NCBI RefSeq assembly: GCF_000237925.1
Contig: NC_031497.1
Location: forward strand, 5,511,295-5,575,294
Length of the DNA stretch: 64,000 nucleotides
Direction of reading: 5' to 3'
DNA from: Schistosoma mansoni
Lineage: Eukaryota > Platyhelminthes > Trematoda > Strigeidida > Schistosomatidae
Shown here: in pieces, positions 35,301 through 46,008 of the stretch
Layout of the letters: each line of letters begins with the position of its first letter
Position numbering within the stretch: the first letter of the stretch is position 1
Notes under the pieces: model-generated
The model's database searches: none
What the model was told of the DNA's origin: nothing
The model's input: only the letters and a program-made list of their open reading frames with translations
Program-made: the position numbers and the translations under genes

Positions 35301-38300
35301 AGGATCCTGGAGCTTGTGTGCACCATTTGTTTTGAATAAGTCTTTCAACTCCCCTAGGTGGATCCTTCGTGTCCAACAATCCAGTTAAGACGCCAAAAAC
35401 TCGTTTTTCGTCCTCTCGATTTTGTAGATAACACCCTCGCCTCGAGAGAGCAGTGAGTAGGACTTCCATGGAGGTGGCTGTATACGCGTGGCCATGTGAG
35501 AGCATTTGAAGGAGAGCGAACTCTCCCCACCCTCGGCCGTACCAGGGCATTTAGGGCCTATGTGTGGTAGCTTACAACCATGTTATTCACAAATAAATAA
35601 AAGGGAATGGTTCGACCTCGCAATCAATATCAAGGTTTGCACCGAATTTCAGTTTGATTTTGGAGTTATGTAAAAATTTATAGGGATTGTAGTAAGTCAG
35701 ACTTTTCCTGGAGTCACTCTATGGTAATTCCCGGTCCCAACTCCAGCTAAAATGCAGGGTTAGGTGTGGGATTAGCAACTCAACATCGTAAGAAGAAACT
35801 CGCTAAGAAAAGCGCACAAAACTGTCTAATCTCTCCATTTCCTTTTTTGCTAGGTATCGACTGGATTATGAAGACCTCTACATCTCATAATAAGCACGGA
35901 ATACAGTGGATACTCTGGATGTGATTGGACGGCTTGAACTTAGCAGATTACTTAGCCTTTCCATTTAATACACAACAACAAATGCAAATGAAGATGGCCA
36001 GTGTAGCAGCAGCTTTCGCAACAGTGTGCCACAGTATTCACAAGGGAAAGCCATGGTTTTGAAGTACAACACAACGACACCGTCCAAATCATACCTGATT
36101 TTGAAGTTCTGGAACAGACGGAAACGTTTAAGTACCTAAACAGTATCATTGATAAACAATGAGAATATGACGAGCATGTCAAGGTATGGATTGAGAGAAC
36201 AAGGGTAATATTCCTACAACGGGAGAATATCTGGAACTCAAAAGAACTACCACCCAATAGCAAAGTCCGAATTATCAAAACGAAGATTCAAAGTTATACT
36301 GTACGAGGCTGAAGCTTAGAGAGATATCACAACAAAAAATTATAGGTATTTATAGAAAGCCGTTTAGGCAAAATGCTCCAGATTCATTAGTCGGAGACCA
36401 TCAGGAATAATCGACTGTGGCAGAGGACAAACCGGCGACCAACTGAGGAAGAAATTAAGGAAAGAGACAGGAGGCGGACACGACACATTACGGAAACTGG
36501 AGGCAGACATTAGGAGCATGAATACACTTTGTGACAAGCGAGGAGAGCCCAAGACAGAATTGATTGAAGATTTCTCATAGGATGTCTAAGTCCCAAGGGC
36601 AATAGGCTTAAGTAAAAATCACTTGTCTAATTGTGGACTTGTATTATTAAGTGGACAGGATTTATAGGACTCACGCCAATGTCCAATACTGCTCAGGGTT
36701 GGAGAAAAAAAGTCAAAAATCAAATTCATTAAAGTATAGGGCAGAACCTCGATAAGAGATGCAAACTTCAACGTTAAGATCCGTGAGACAATGTCAGTTA
36801 GTAGTTGTAATTATGGTAATATGATCCGAAAACCATCCTTACGGAGCAGAGGTGTTATGTTCTACCTCTTCCGAAACTGACATAAGAAAATTCTCCATCG
36901 CCTTAATTGGGATACACCTAAAAAACAAACTTTCTTTGGATAACTATTGTAATAGAAAAACCACCTGTTAGATGTTCTCCTAGCACAATTACAAAGTTTG
37001 TGTTGCAAAAGGAGTTAAGGTGACCAGTTAGACTAAAGTTGATGAGGAAACGTCAAACAAGCATCTACGATCAATGGTATTTAACAAGTAGAACAAAACT
37101 AAGTGAACTCTAAGTTATCCTAGATTTGAAATGAGGTCCAGGGAGGCTCATTATAAAGGCTGAAACATTGAAAACGATTTGTGATTATAACACCTGACAA
37201 CTAAAAGTCTGGGCGAAAAACCTATTGCTTTTCTTGACGTAAATAAGTGTAATTTGAAAACAGAAAATGCAGTGCGTGCAATATCATAATATTACCCTCA
37301 CTTAAAAAAACAGACCTACTATTAAGCGCACATCCTTGTCGACAAGCTCTTGGCGCATGACGAGGTTGCTTTGGAACGCGCATGTGACATGGAATGCTGT
37401 CTTACACTTAACACTAGAACACTGTACAGGAGCACCATAGCGTGAACGACATATTGAACACAAAAGGTTTCGTCTAGCTTGTGGTATATTGTCTAGTTTT
37501 ATAATGGGCTCCATCATTTCGACGTCACCAAACCCAACTTCTGGAACCCACAAGGCACAGCTTACATGGCACCAGCGTTGTCCGTCACTAAGAAAATGAT
37601 TCTATGACATACAACATACTCTGAAAGTTTCATAGCCCCACCAGTGTTCGGACATAAGCTGCAGGGGGTGGTTGATTTGACACCCGCCTCACACTGTCGA
37701 CACATCCAGGATCCTTCAGGGATTTGAAGAATGCCATAACACGCCTGATGAACACATAGGAAGCAACCATCACAAAAGACCAATTCGTTTCCATCCTCAC
37801 CTTCAAACTAGACCAAATAAAGGTATTACATAAACTACAAACCGATAAACATATGTCACATCTAGCATTTTCATCGAATTCTAAAGACTGCACGTCTATC
37901 TCCTTAATTTTCTCACGCATCTTAACATAAGTAAGATACTCCAGTGCACTGATGACCTTCTCAAGCATCCAGTCCTCAACAAGTACTTGACCCAAGCATT
38001 CTCTTTCTTCGTTTACAGTTGCAATCCACGAGTAATCTAAATCATCGACGTTGTAATATGGAGCATTTTTTCTCTTCTTAACCAACATATGAGTGGTTTC
38101 GTTGAAGTTACCATCAGTAGATTCAACTCGAAGTTTTTCAGGCCTTCTGGGATAAAACAAAGATGTAACTTACATAATAAATCGAGGACAACGTCTCTTT
38201 GGGCATGAAACGTCAAGTTTCCTAAAGTAACAGTTTCATTCACAAACTCACTTATAGACAGGTCTAGGTTGGTTGCTAGCATCCTTCACAGGAACTTGAA

Positions 38301-38535
38301 CTCCTTCCCGATACCATTCGGACTTCCAAGAATTTAAAATTAGTACAAGATTATCTTTCCTTCCGCATTCACTGTCGGCACTAATCATCATTGCAGATAG
38401 AGGATGTCTATCAAAGACCTATACCTGTGTAAAGTTTGAAACATTTAGTACCTCTGCAGGAGCACTCTCATCACAATCAGGGAACGATGGCTCCCAGTGA
38501 CGTAATATCCGTCTAACCTCGTCACAACTTCCCAT
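26397..38535 (-). CDS. JADE: JADE-family PHD-finger protein, seven exons, 798 aa
   Basis: Exons (minus): 38,535-38,452; 38,418-38,252; 38,146-37,843; 37,807-37,620; 37,587-37,320; 34,812-34,643; 27,612-26,397. All GT/AG, all phases agree. N-terminal block [18 protein letters not shown]... and [12 protein letters not shown] match the JADE start (VFRTDLITAM, QEWEKGVQVPV in human JADE1, from memory). PHD1 spans residues about 180-224 with a full C4HC3 set: C180, C183, C197, C200, H205, C208, C221, C224. An extended PHD follows (about 232-343): [43 protein letters not shown], ending LCWKHS across the exon 5/6 junction. Residues about 437-540 hold the EPL1-like helices ([17 protein letters not shown]); the tail is Ser/Asn-rich. 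JADE proteins scaffold HBO1-ING4/5 histone H3/H4 acetyltransferase complexes, and the fingers read the H3 tail. BRPF is less likely: no PWWP or bromodomain follows. Introns: 33, 105, 35, 32, 2,507 and 7,030 nt; the last two are filled with retroposons. Confidence 0.9.
27718..30120 (+). mobile_element. RTE-type LINE, 5'-truncated, in JADE intron 6 (opposite to the gene)
   Basis: Begins in the linker after the endonuclease domain and runs through reverse transcriptase to a 3' UTR that ends in tgactgactgactgaataa, the short tandem tail typical of RTE elements. Visible blocks: [17 protein letters not shown] region at about 28,650, [39 protein letters not shown], then from 29,167 in a second frame [19 protein letters not shown] and the C-terminal [20 protein letters not shown]. 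Disabling changes include a stop in the IYKKG-equivalent region (reads IYENG-stop) and frameshifts near 28,290, 28,830 and 29,170. Stop at 29,938-29,940. This family is distinct in sequence from the SR2 copy at 46-49 kb; SR3 of S. mansoni is another RTE candidate (not tested). Confidence 0.85.
30121..30325. other. Spacer between two tail-to-tail RTE copies
   Basis: About 200 bp of plain AT-rich sequence separating the 3' ends of the plus- and minus-strand LINEs; it would form the loop of any fold-back in the JADE pre-mRNA. Confidence 0.6.
30325..34245 (-). mobile_element. RTE-type LINE, nearly full-length but degenerate, in JADE intron 6 (same strand as the gene)
   Basis: On the minus strand it runs from a 5' open region at about 34,243 (ending [21 protein letters not shown], the first endonuclease motif) through [13 protein letters not shown] (about 33,430), the linker, reverse transcriptase ([11 protein letters not shown] at about 32,090; [17 protein letters not shown] at about 31,450) and the C-terminal [17 protein letters not shown] at about 30,800. 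It is the same family as the plus-strand copy at 27,718. Many frameshifts and stops; the YADD region near 31,250 is partly lost. A family C retroposon splits the RT at 31,519-32,047. Confidence 0.85.
31519..32047 (+). mobile_element. Family C retroposon inserted in the minus-strand RTE LINE
   Basis: About 530 bp, starting ctgcccccaaatgccctgg and ending in a taaataaataaataa-type tail, flanked by aataaca at 31,512-31,518 and 32,048-32,054. The RTE sequence on both sides is contiguous in the sister copy, which proves a later insertion. Conserved blocks: ggtatggccgagagtgggg near the 5' end (box-A-like), acatggccacgcgtatatagcc, aaatcgagaggacgaaaagcg and taccatgggactgcatctcc. The simple tail and short duplication mark it as a retroposon. 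No protein is encoded and no hammerhead core is present. Confidence 0.8.
34643..34812 (-). other. JADE exon 6 island between two retroposon-filled introns
   Basis: A 170 nt exon lying 2.5 kb after exon 5 and 7.0 kb before exon 7. It supplies the last zinc ligands of the extended PHD (C340 and H343 in LCWKHS), so skipping it would remove essential ligands and also break the frame (170 is not a multiple of 3). Acceptor tactttag ends at 34,813; donor GTCAGT starts at 34,642. Confidence 0.8.
35090..35575 (-). mobile_element. Family C retroposon in JADE intron 5
   Basis: On the minus strand it begins ctaaatgccctggtacggcc and ends with gtgctcccttgttccaatg and a gaaataaataatg tail, matching the copy at 31,519 block by block, including tcgagaggacgaaaaacgag and the accatgggactgcaactcc block. 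Full length, with scattered substitutions and no clear target duplication. Confidence 0.75.
35690..36620 (+). mobile_element. SR2-type LINE relic with a large internal deletion, JADE intron 5
   Basis: About 35,690-35,830 resembles the SR2 5' UTR seen at 49,130-49,225 (gtcccaactcc..., ggttaggtgtgggattagc). It jumps directly to the RT palm near 35,853, where [11 protein letters not shown] and HGIQW match [19 protein letters not shown] of the copy at 46-49 kb. The endonuclease and the N-terminal half of RT are missing. Further blocks ([22 protein letters not shown]) appear in shifting frames with many stops, so it is old and dead. Confidence 0.75.
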
Positions 38536-38730
38536 TTCAATAATTTACTGCTACCACGACCGCTTAAAGTAAGCGCGTACGACCAAATCGCAAACTATAT
38601 ATAAATCATAACATTTACCTGAAAATGGATATATCATTGTGAACTAAACGATAAATTTGAAATTTTCGTTCACTTACTTAGAAAATGTAAATTTGTGTTT
38701 TAAAACAATGACTAGCAAAAATTCACGTAC

Positions 38731-38818
38731 CCTTGACTCCGATTCAAGGTCATGAGGATCACATCTCAGCTCCTTCAATAACCTCAGGCTCTTTGACTGT
38801 ATAGGTTCATCCTTTCGT
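38731..38818 (-). CDS. Possible alternative first exon of the JADE gene
   Basis: An 88 nt open stretch on the minus strand between acceptor aaaatttcag (ending 38,819) and donor GTACGTG (from 38,730). The open frame reads RKDEPIQSKSLRLLKELR... and ends in phase 0, so it could join exon 2 (38,418) in frame instead of exon 1. It cannot join exon 1 in frame through the AG at about 38,550, because a TAA follows at once. It may be coding, 5' UTR, or chance. Confidence 0.35.
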
Positions 38819-39665
38819 CTGAAATTTTAAAAAAACATCAATCCTGTGAAACAGGAGTAGATTTAATATTCTTAGCTAATATCTCGAACTGGATTTTAAA
38901 ATACGCTATCAGACAGTAAGAACAAAAAATATTTGGAGTATACATATTCATGATGTAAGATGCTAACTCTTTCGTACATATATCTTAATCATATTCACAA
39001 AAAAATTGAGAACCTAAAGGTAGTTTTCCTACATGCTGAGAATAAAGGACAAATATTATTCATTCAATCTGCTGTAATTTTAACTTCCGAAATCGAGTTG
39101 TTTTCTCTGCTGTTTTAGGTCTTTTGTGACGTATAAGGCTGGGTCATTTCATCCCATGTTCATGTCTTGAGCTCTAGCCATCGGTGCCTAATGCCTCACA
39201 TTAAAGTAGATGTAAGGCAGCTGTAAATAAATCCCCAAAACAAAGTTCTGTAAGTTTCCGACATTTGATGCTGACCTCATTAGTTTTATTGGGGACACCT
39301 AGCTGAAGGAGCCCAGTCATGCATCTGTACCAGATCATGATTGCAACTCTTGCAATTGTTAGCGATATTAGACCAAACGCTTCTCGACATATCGATAGCC
39401 TTATATATCTTCAAACTACTTTATTTCTGACCTTTGATTTGACATTGTTTCCTTCTGTTTTAAAGATGTTACGTGTAAACGCGTTGGCCGAATATCTGAG
39501 GGATCTTTAGTGGCGAGCCGATATGATCTGGTGCACCAATTCGTAAATTGTCAGTCTGTTCCTTATTGGAACATTACATATCAATTTTTGATCTTTATAT
39601 TTTACATATTGTAATATTGTCTCCATATATTCGAATTTTTTCTCGCTCATTGGTATATTTTATGT
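38819..39665. other. No gene seen upstream of JADE
   Basis: Should include the JADE promoter and any upstream exons. Nothing can be assigned. Confidence 0.35.
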
Positions 39666-39669
39666 TCAT

Positions 39670-40690
39670 CATGACAGGACAGACACCTTAGCTACTTAAG
39701 ACTAAGACTACCACCGTTCGACTCATGTCTTTCTGGACCGGCAATATAAAATCCTGGTTCTGCGACACAAAAGCTGACTTACACGAGCACGGCGTGGCAG
39801 ACTCACGTGCGCAATTCCCTGCGGTAGTGAGGGCACTACCACGCGACTTTAACAGACATATCACACCTAGTATGTTCACTAGTGATGTTTCAGAACCTTA
39901 CGAAACTCCAAAAAAAGCTATTCCTAGATGTGGAGACCTTGTGGAATTATGTTCTACTCCGTTATTAGTTCCACTCTACTAAGAGATCTGATCCCAAAAT
40001 TGTAGATTTGTCGTGATGTAACTGCACAATCTATAAGATCTTATGTGGAAGTCACATCATCGTCTACACTGACTCATCGTATTGTAACAATCACTATTAT
40101 ACGATGAAGAACACATTTAGGTTGGAGATAGAACAATGTACTTATTATGAAAAAAGTGATAAGACAACATACGAGAATGCCCACACCTGCAAGGCTGAAC
40201 AATGTCATACGATGAATTTGAATTAATTGAATTAATCCTTCTCGCCTTCCTCATCATTGGGTTTTCCTACGCGCTACATATTGAATGTCTATTTTCCCAG
40301 TTGTATCGTGTTCAGCTTTGAGGATTGTGTGGTTAGAGATCAATGCCACTACAACCTAACCGACCGACAAAGGTTAGACTAACTCTTCCACAACATCGAG
40401 TTGCAACATGGCTCAGCAACAGACATGTTGCTACGAATACGAGGGTTCGTTGGTCAATGGACCTTTGACGGGGGATCGTTTAGACAGCTCTTTTTGTATA
40501 AACTTCCCCAACAGGTTCAGGCAGTCCTCGTCTCACTTCAAAATAACGCCGTAAACGAACTGTCTGCATCTGTCGACCGGATTCTAGAGATTACCAGAAC
40601 CCACAACGTCGAGGTTTATTCTGTCAAAGAAAAGCATCAAACAACACGAGATGACGTTACGGGACTCTTGTTACGGGAGAACTGAAGACA
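39670..40690 (+). mobile_element. Ty3/gypsy-type gag fossil
   Basis: Two stretches resemble the capsid part of schistosome gypsy-type gag: FWTGNIKSWFCDTKADLHEH near 39,730 and LPQQVQAVLVSLQNN with VDRILEI near 40,510-40,600. No protease, reverse transcriptase or integrase follows, so this is an isolated and broken fragment. LTRs were not identified. Orientation is opposite to the larger fossil at 49.9-57.2 kb. Confidence 0.7.
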
Positions 40691-42770
40691 TTTGGCTGAT
40701 TAAAACCTTTTTACTGTACATCAATTTTACTGTGTTTTTGGATGTGTTTGTTTTACTTAACCTTTGGACTTGTTTGTTTATATCATTCTTTTCGGACATT
40801 TTGGTCTCTTTTGTCATTGGTTTGGTATTTGGGAGTTTTTGCTCCGGGAACCTACAAAATTGAAGGTTTGTTTTGTAATTGTTATAATTATTGTTGTTAG
40901 AACGACTTTGGTCGATTATTTGTGAGTTGCGAATAAACTTGGTATCTAATTTGGAGTTTTGGTTCTCTTGCCTACTTGGGTTCATGATTTGCGAATATCG
41001 ACGGCCAGTACTTCAATAGTTGGAACGGGCAAAAACTCACAATTGGACGTAACACCTCTGCCACACTCTGAATCGTTATCTTTATATCCATTCTAACCAC
41101 AAACACTTCCAAAACCAGAGGAAGACAGATGAAGATCTGTCTCTAGACCACAAGGGGCAAATAATAATGATTGGTGCCGGTACAACGATAAACATGGCGA
41201 GTCTTCTAGAAACTACTTGAGTAGCAATGCGGGCACCTCATCAGGAAAGTAACTGAAGTCAACTTCATTTACTGCATACTGGCCACCAAATGTTATGTGG
41301 TTCTTAATATCCCAAAGTCACCAACGACCACTGGAGATAAATAAATTATGCACTTCCAAAACCAAAACGTCTAATGTCTCCATCTTATTTTGTTTGTGTT
41401 GTACCTTCTTCCTTTATAACTCCACCTGGAAGTAATCTAGTTACTCTTTGGAGTAAACAAAATATGAGGTTGGAGTACCATTAGATTGTTTAGTTTCACA
41501 TATGATTAGGCAAGTTTATCCTCTACGTGTTCATATTGGGAAAAATGTTGATAATTTATGAGCAATAAAAATATTTGACACCAACAGCTGACGTGTGACA
41601 GCCTTACAGTTATTATCAATCTATATAAGGTAAACAAAACTGGCGGAATGAAGTGCGTAGAAGTACACTTACTCACTGACAGACAAGTTCACTAGAAAAG
41701 AATATCAATAAGATGTTCGTTTTAATCACGATCTTATCTCACAAAATTTGACTTCAGATTTTAAGTAACTGGCGGGGTTCAGAGCCTCGTGTCAAAAGAT
41801 GTATCTTAATAACACTTTGCAAAAGAACGAGGGACAGTATAACAAAAATTCATCAGCAATCAATGAAATGTGATCCATTACTGTGTAAGATCCATTTTCA
41901 GGGTTTTTTGTGTTAAGTTCCCTCAATGCATACATTTGCAACTTGTTCTTATTGGTTTCTTTAGTTGTACATTTTGTTATTCCTTTTGATGCCGTTTGAG
42001 ATGGTAATATTTTATTTCATTATAGTTTTCTCATTTTTCCTTCACCTTCACTGAGTTTCTATGATTCCACTTCATCTGTGTTTATGTTGTTTTAGTTTAT
42101 ACTTAAGCTTGGCGGTAGACATATTGATTGTTTCCTCATTGATTGTGTTGCCTGAGTTGACTGGGATTATGTATTTTGATTATGCAGTGAAGCACTTTTC
42201 CAGAAGAGAAAACACTGCGTTATGAAGCAACAAACTATCATCTTTTGAACAGATTTTTACTTGATCTATCCAGAAAGGATAGAATAACACTCATTTTTGG
42301 TGCGCTCGATAATTTTCTTACATTCCTCATGAATTTGTCTATTTATTGTTATTTAGATCGATTATTGAGGGAACAATTATTGGTTGAATAACCGAGCGGT
42401 AATATTTGTTTAGGTAATAATGTGCATTTGTATTTATAATGAAATTCAGAACCGTTATTTTCCCAATCGCCTTGTTTTGATTCCAACTGAGTGATAACTC
42501 GCGATTAAACTACCCAGACAGTTATACTTCAGTCAAACCTTAGTTTGAATCCTACAACTGTGTCCTATTTTTCATCTTTGGCTTTTGAGGAATGAGTATG
42601 ATGTGCTACGGTGAGTGCCGAAGTCAGTAAGCACAGTATTTGGTGAATCTTTCAATGTCATTAGTAATATAGTTGCAGATAGACATGTCAAAACTTGCAA
42701 GTCACTATCAAGTAATATTTATCAGACACCAACCATTCACTTCAACTACAACCTTTTTTTGCATATTTAT
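40691..42770. other. No gene seen
   Basis: No exon-like sequence. AT-rich, with scattered short frames only; some of 40,700-41,060 may be LTR or flanking sequence of the gag fossil, which could not be shown. Confidence 0.35.
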
Positions 42771-42774
42771 TTGT

Positions 42775-43200
42775 AGAATAAGACGCAGATACGTAACAAT
42801 CCATACAAGCAAGCGAACGTACAAAACATCTACAACACCCCACCTAGGAAATCCACTATGCAACTTACAGCATTTAAGAGCTGATCTAGCTAAAAACTTG
42901 TGTTCTTGAACAGGTCACTATGCATAGTTGTATCGATGCGTATCTTTTTAGAATAACTTCATTTAATCCCTTGTAACTCATTCACTTATCCCACATTTAT
43001 GTATATTCAGACAGACATTTTGTGGTCTGGATAGTATAAGAGGGACTTCCTGAAATCTTTCATGACGAGAACTACGTATCGCAATGTATACATCGTATTG
43101 AGTAAAACCATTATTATCAGATAGAACAAAATTCAAGCTAAGTTGCTTTGTTTGATTTTAATAGAATGATCCCCACTCACGATTCTGAGAACGACTCATA
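42775..43200 (+). mobile_element. CR1-type LINE, extreme 3' end only
   Basis: The frame ending at 42,907 reads RRRYVTIHTSKRTYKTS... to RADLAKNLCS-stop, clearly related to the last residues of the LINE at 1-2,153 (RRKYIKIHTRKQVYKSS... to RVDLVNNLSS-stop). The copy starts abruptly near 42,775, a typical 5' truncation. The right limit of its 3' UTR is not defined. Confidence 0.7.
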
Positions 43201-43229
43201 TCAGATAGATAATAGTTATATACTGAGGA

Positions 43230-43960
43230 TTTGATGCTCGAAAAGGGAGGAATAGGAGAGTAGCAAAGCAGTTGCATATAATCTCATACTAGCTTCCATT
43301 ACTAGGTCGAAATTTCGTTGGAGTCTTCAAATAAGAGAATCCAGTAATAAGGAACAATGAGTCGTGATGTGTAACAAAGCAGAATTGCTCCAAGCGATGG
43401 AAGAAACTTCAACGTTAAGATCAGATAGTTTGTTCACTAGAAGCGAAAGTGCATCAGGAGAGTAAATTGTTCAGAAACTCTCACAAGTATGTCATTTACT
43501 GTATATTGTTTTGTTCTATTTTTTCCTCTGATGCCAGTCACTTGGTCATAATATAAAAGTCTGAGCCAGTATGTTATAAATTATCTCAGTAGAATAGTGA
43601 ATTCAAAATAAAATTGGGAACAGTGAAGCGTAAATAGAGGGAATAAGTCGGAGGAAAACGAACGAAGGCAGAATAAATAGATGATTATCTGTTAACAACG
43701 GCTTAGCTTACAGTACAAGAGTATGGTCTTACCTGCGGTGGTGTTTCATAGTGGAAAATCGAAGTCAGCACGATCATTAGATCGTGAATCAAATTAATAA
43801 CTAGTGTAGGAGAACAGGGCTAATATCATTAGCGTGCTGCGACAAATAATTGTTATGAGAGACGTGAGGCACACAGAAAGTTTCATCATACGGACCTTGT
43901 AAGCACCGATTTATCTTCTCTATCATCATATTTGACAGTCAGTAACTTCCGTCTCAAGAC
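43230..43960 (+). repeat. Dispersed repeat, copy 1
   Basis: Matches 51,420-51,920 in the same orientation over several blocks: gtaataaggaacaatgagt, gatgccagtcacttggtc with aaaagtctgagccag, tagtagaatagtgaa-type segments, gtaggagaacag and gtcagtaactt. The similarity is interrupted by indels. Class unknown. Confidence 0.5.
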
Positions 43961-45990
43961 GTTTTCTATCTAAGGTTCTTTCAAAAGAATAACTGTAAAC
44001 AATATTTTCTACTTTAAGATTAATATCTCACGCCTTGATGGAGTTTGTGGAATTACGATTCAGTTTGGTGTTAGAACTACTATAATATATAATATAATAA
44101 TACACCTATCTAATCTATAAGATATTACGTGGGAGTCCTATCGTGGTCATCGGCTGTATGACGTATAGCACATCTGAAGAACAATAAGTTATGCAGAGTG
44201 ACAACGTCTGCATGGCCAAGCCTTGCCATTTCGACTAGTTGTTCCACGCTCATAAAATAATATTAAAATATTTGACCTTCCCTTATTGTTACACGTTTGT
44301 AGTGCCGTGCTTCAATAATAGTTCACTTCGATAACCGTTATTATACCAATCTTAACGGTGTATAAAATCAGAAGGCAAAAGGAAGCGGCAACTACATTTT
44401 TATTGATAAATGATGCAGATCAGAAAGCTGTGGGCACATGAGCAAGTGTAAGCGAGCGAAGCAAAGATGACGCATAGTGGAGATGGCTGGGAAGCCAACT
44501 CGCTATCAGTAAGCATCACTCAATATTTATAATCAGACAAAAATGAATGACAGACATGTGATGAATGGGATACGAAGGGTACACATATACGCTCATATAA
44601 AAATATAGTCAAGGTTAATAAGCGAATAATTAACAAGATCAAAATATGACTCATGATATATAGGTGAATTGGCTTGGCCAGTAGCTAGAATAAAGTATAT
44701 GGGCTTAACATAACAACCGATACTACGTGTTGATAGAAACTCTGTTCAGTAATTATACGCTCAGCGTGGTCAGGAACCAATGTCATTACACTGCTCTCTC
44801 ATCAAAATCAACATGACGTTGGCCCATTACCAAATCGAATGGGATTGTCGAGCGCCGGAGGTTACCAAAAACATAATACGAATCTTCTGAGTATTGACAA
44901 GCCAAAATATAAATAAAAAAGGTGAAAACAACTGATCGAATAATGCATGTAGTTCAAAATTTTTGATTGACTTATCAACTTGTGCAAAATGAAAACCTAC
45001 ATGAAGATTATTTCAGAGTTATACAAAGTGGGATTATCATCCCACTTTGTATTATGAAAAATTATTTGGTACACAGATACTTCGTTAAGATGTAGAGCAA
45101 TCATAGCTCGTTAATACCTTAGCATTGGCAGTTCAAATACTTTGTGCTCAGAGGCCGGATGACAATCAATATTGTGGAAATGTTGATATTGTTATTGCCT
45201 TTGGTTTTAATTATAAGGTCAGTTAACGTTTGTGCTGTTCGTATGAGTTGATTTTCAATTACATCTACTTTGGTAAGCTAGCTGAAAGAACAAAAGTGTG
45301 CCCCAGGTGAGGAAGAATTCGAACCAGTGTTCCGGTTAATCTGTTATGTTTAGTACGGTTTATTCAGTTGCAGGGAGATTTTCTCGACCTCATTATTATT
45401 TAACCTTGATAGGAATTAATAGAACCATATGCACATAAATTATTACTAAAAATTATTTTAATACTTAAAAGGTAGTACTTATTTGAGTTTCGGACACATA
45501 GCTGGTGGCAATTCGTCAGATGAGGGTTCGTGGGTGAGAAATGTGTTCAAGACTCAATGTTCTGGTGTGCAGTAAACCAGTTATTATATTCATACATACT
45601 GGTTGATGGTTAGGGTTAATTCAACAAACCAATCTTAACAGTTGAGGAACGTTGAAGTGGACAAAGGATTGTGAGTAGCAACTCCGATATATAGAATCTG
45701 CACCAAGCCTACAACTAGAGCTCATGCTGAAGTCCACAACAAACGAGGCCAAAACTTGATTCAGTAGAAGGGACCCACTGCACTACATCAATTTCAGTAA
45801 AAGAAGCATAAGTGTATTGAAATGTCAACAGACAAGTCACACAAATCCGAATTTATTTTAGTGACACTTCAGACTTTAAAACAATTAGGAACTACAGTTT
45901 ATCACTCACTACTTAGTGAAACTTTTAAATGGGACATCTAATTGTTCACTGAACTCCTGTTTTCTTAAGCCACTGTCGTTTTATGCTCCA
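43961..45990. other. No gene seen
   Basis: Non-coding. About 44,095-44,230 (aatctataagatattacgtggg...) resembles 40,018-40,200 (aatctataagatcttatgtgg...), another low-copy dispersed repeat. A perfect hairpin lies at 45,021-45,052 (listed separately). Confidence 0.4.
45021..45052. repeat. Perfect 14 bp inverted repeat with 4 nt loop
   Basis: atacaaagtgggat, loop tatc, atcccactttgtat. All 14 pairs match. No gene or transposon end is recognisable next to it. Confidence 0.9.
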
Positions 45991-46008
45991 TAACCTCAGT
46001 ACTTTATA

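Noticed and set aside
37630-38160. A single long exon across JADE exons 3 and 4.
   Set aside because: Reading through the 35 nt between 37,842 and 37,808 shifts out of the PHD finger; splicing restores all zinc ligands.
42673-42909. A 78-residue frame that might be a small host gene.
   Set aside because: Its C-terminal half matches the end of a CR1-type LINE, and its N-terminal half is unrelated flanking sequence.
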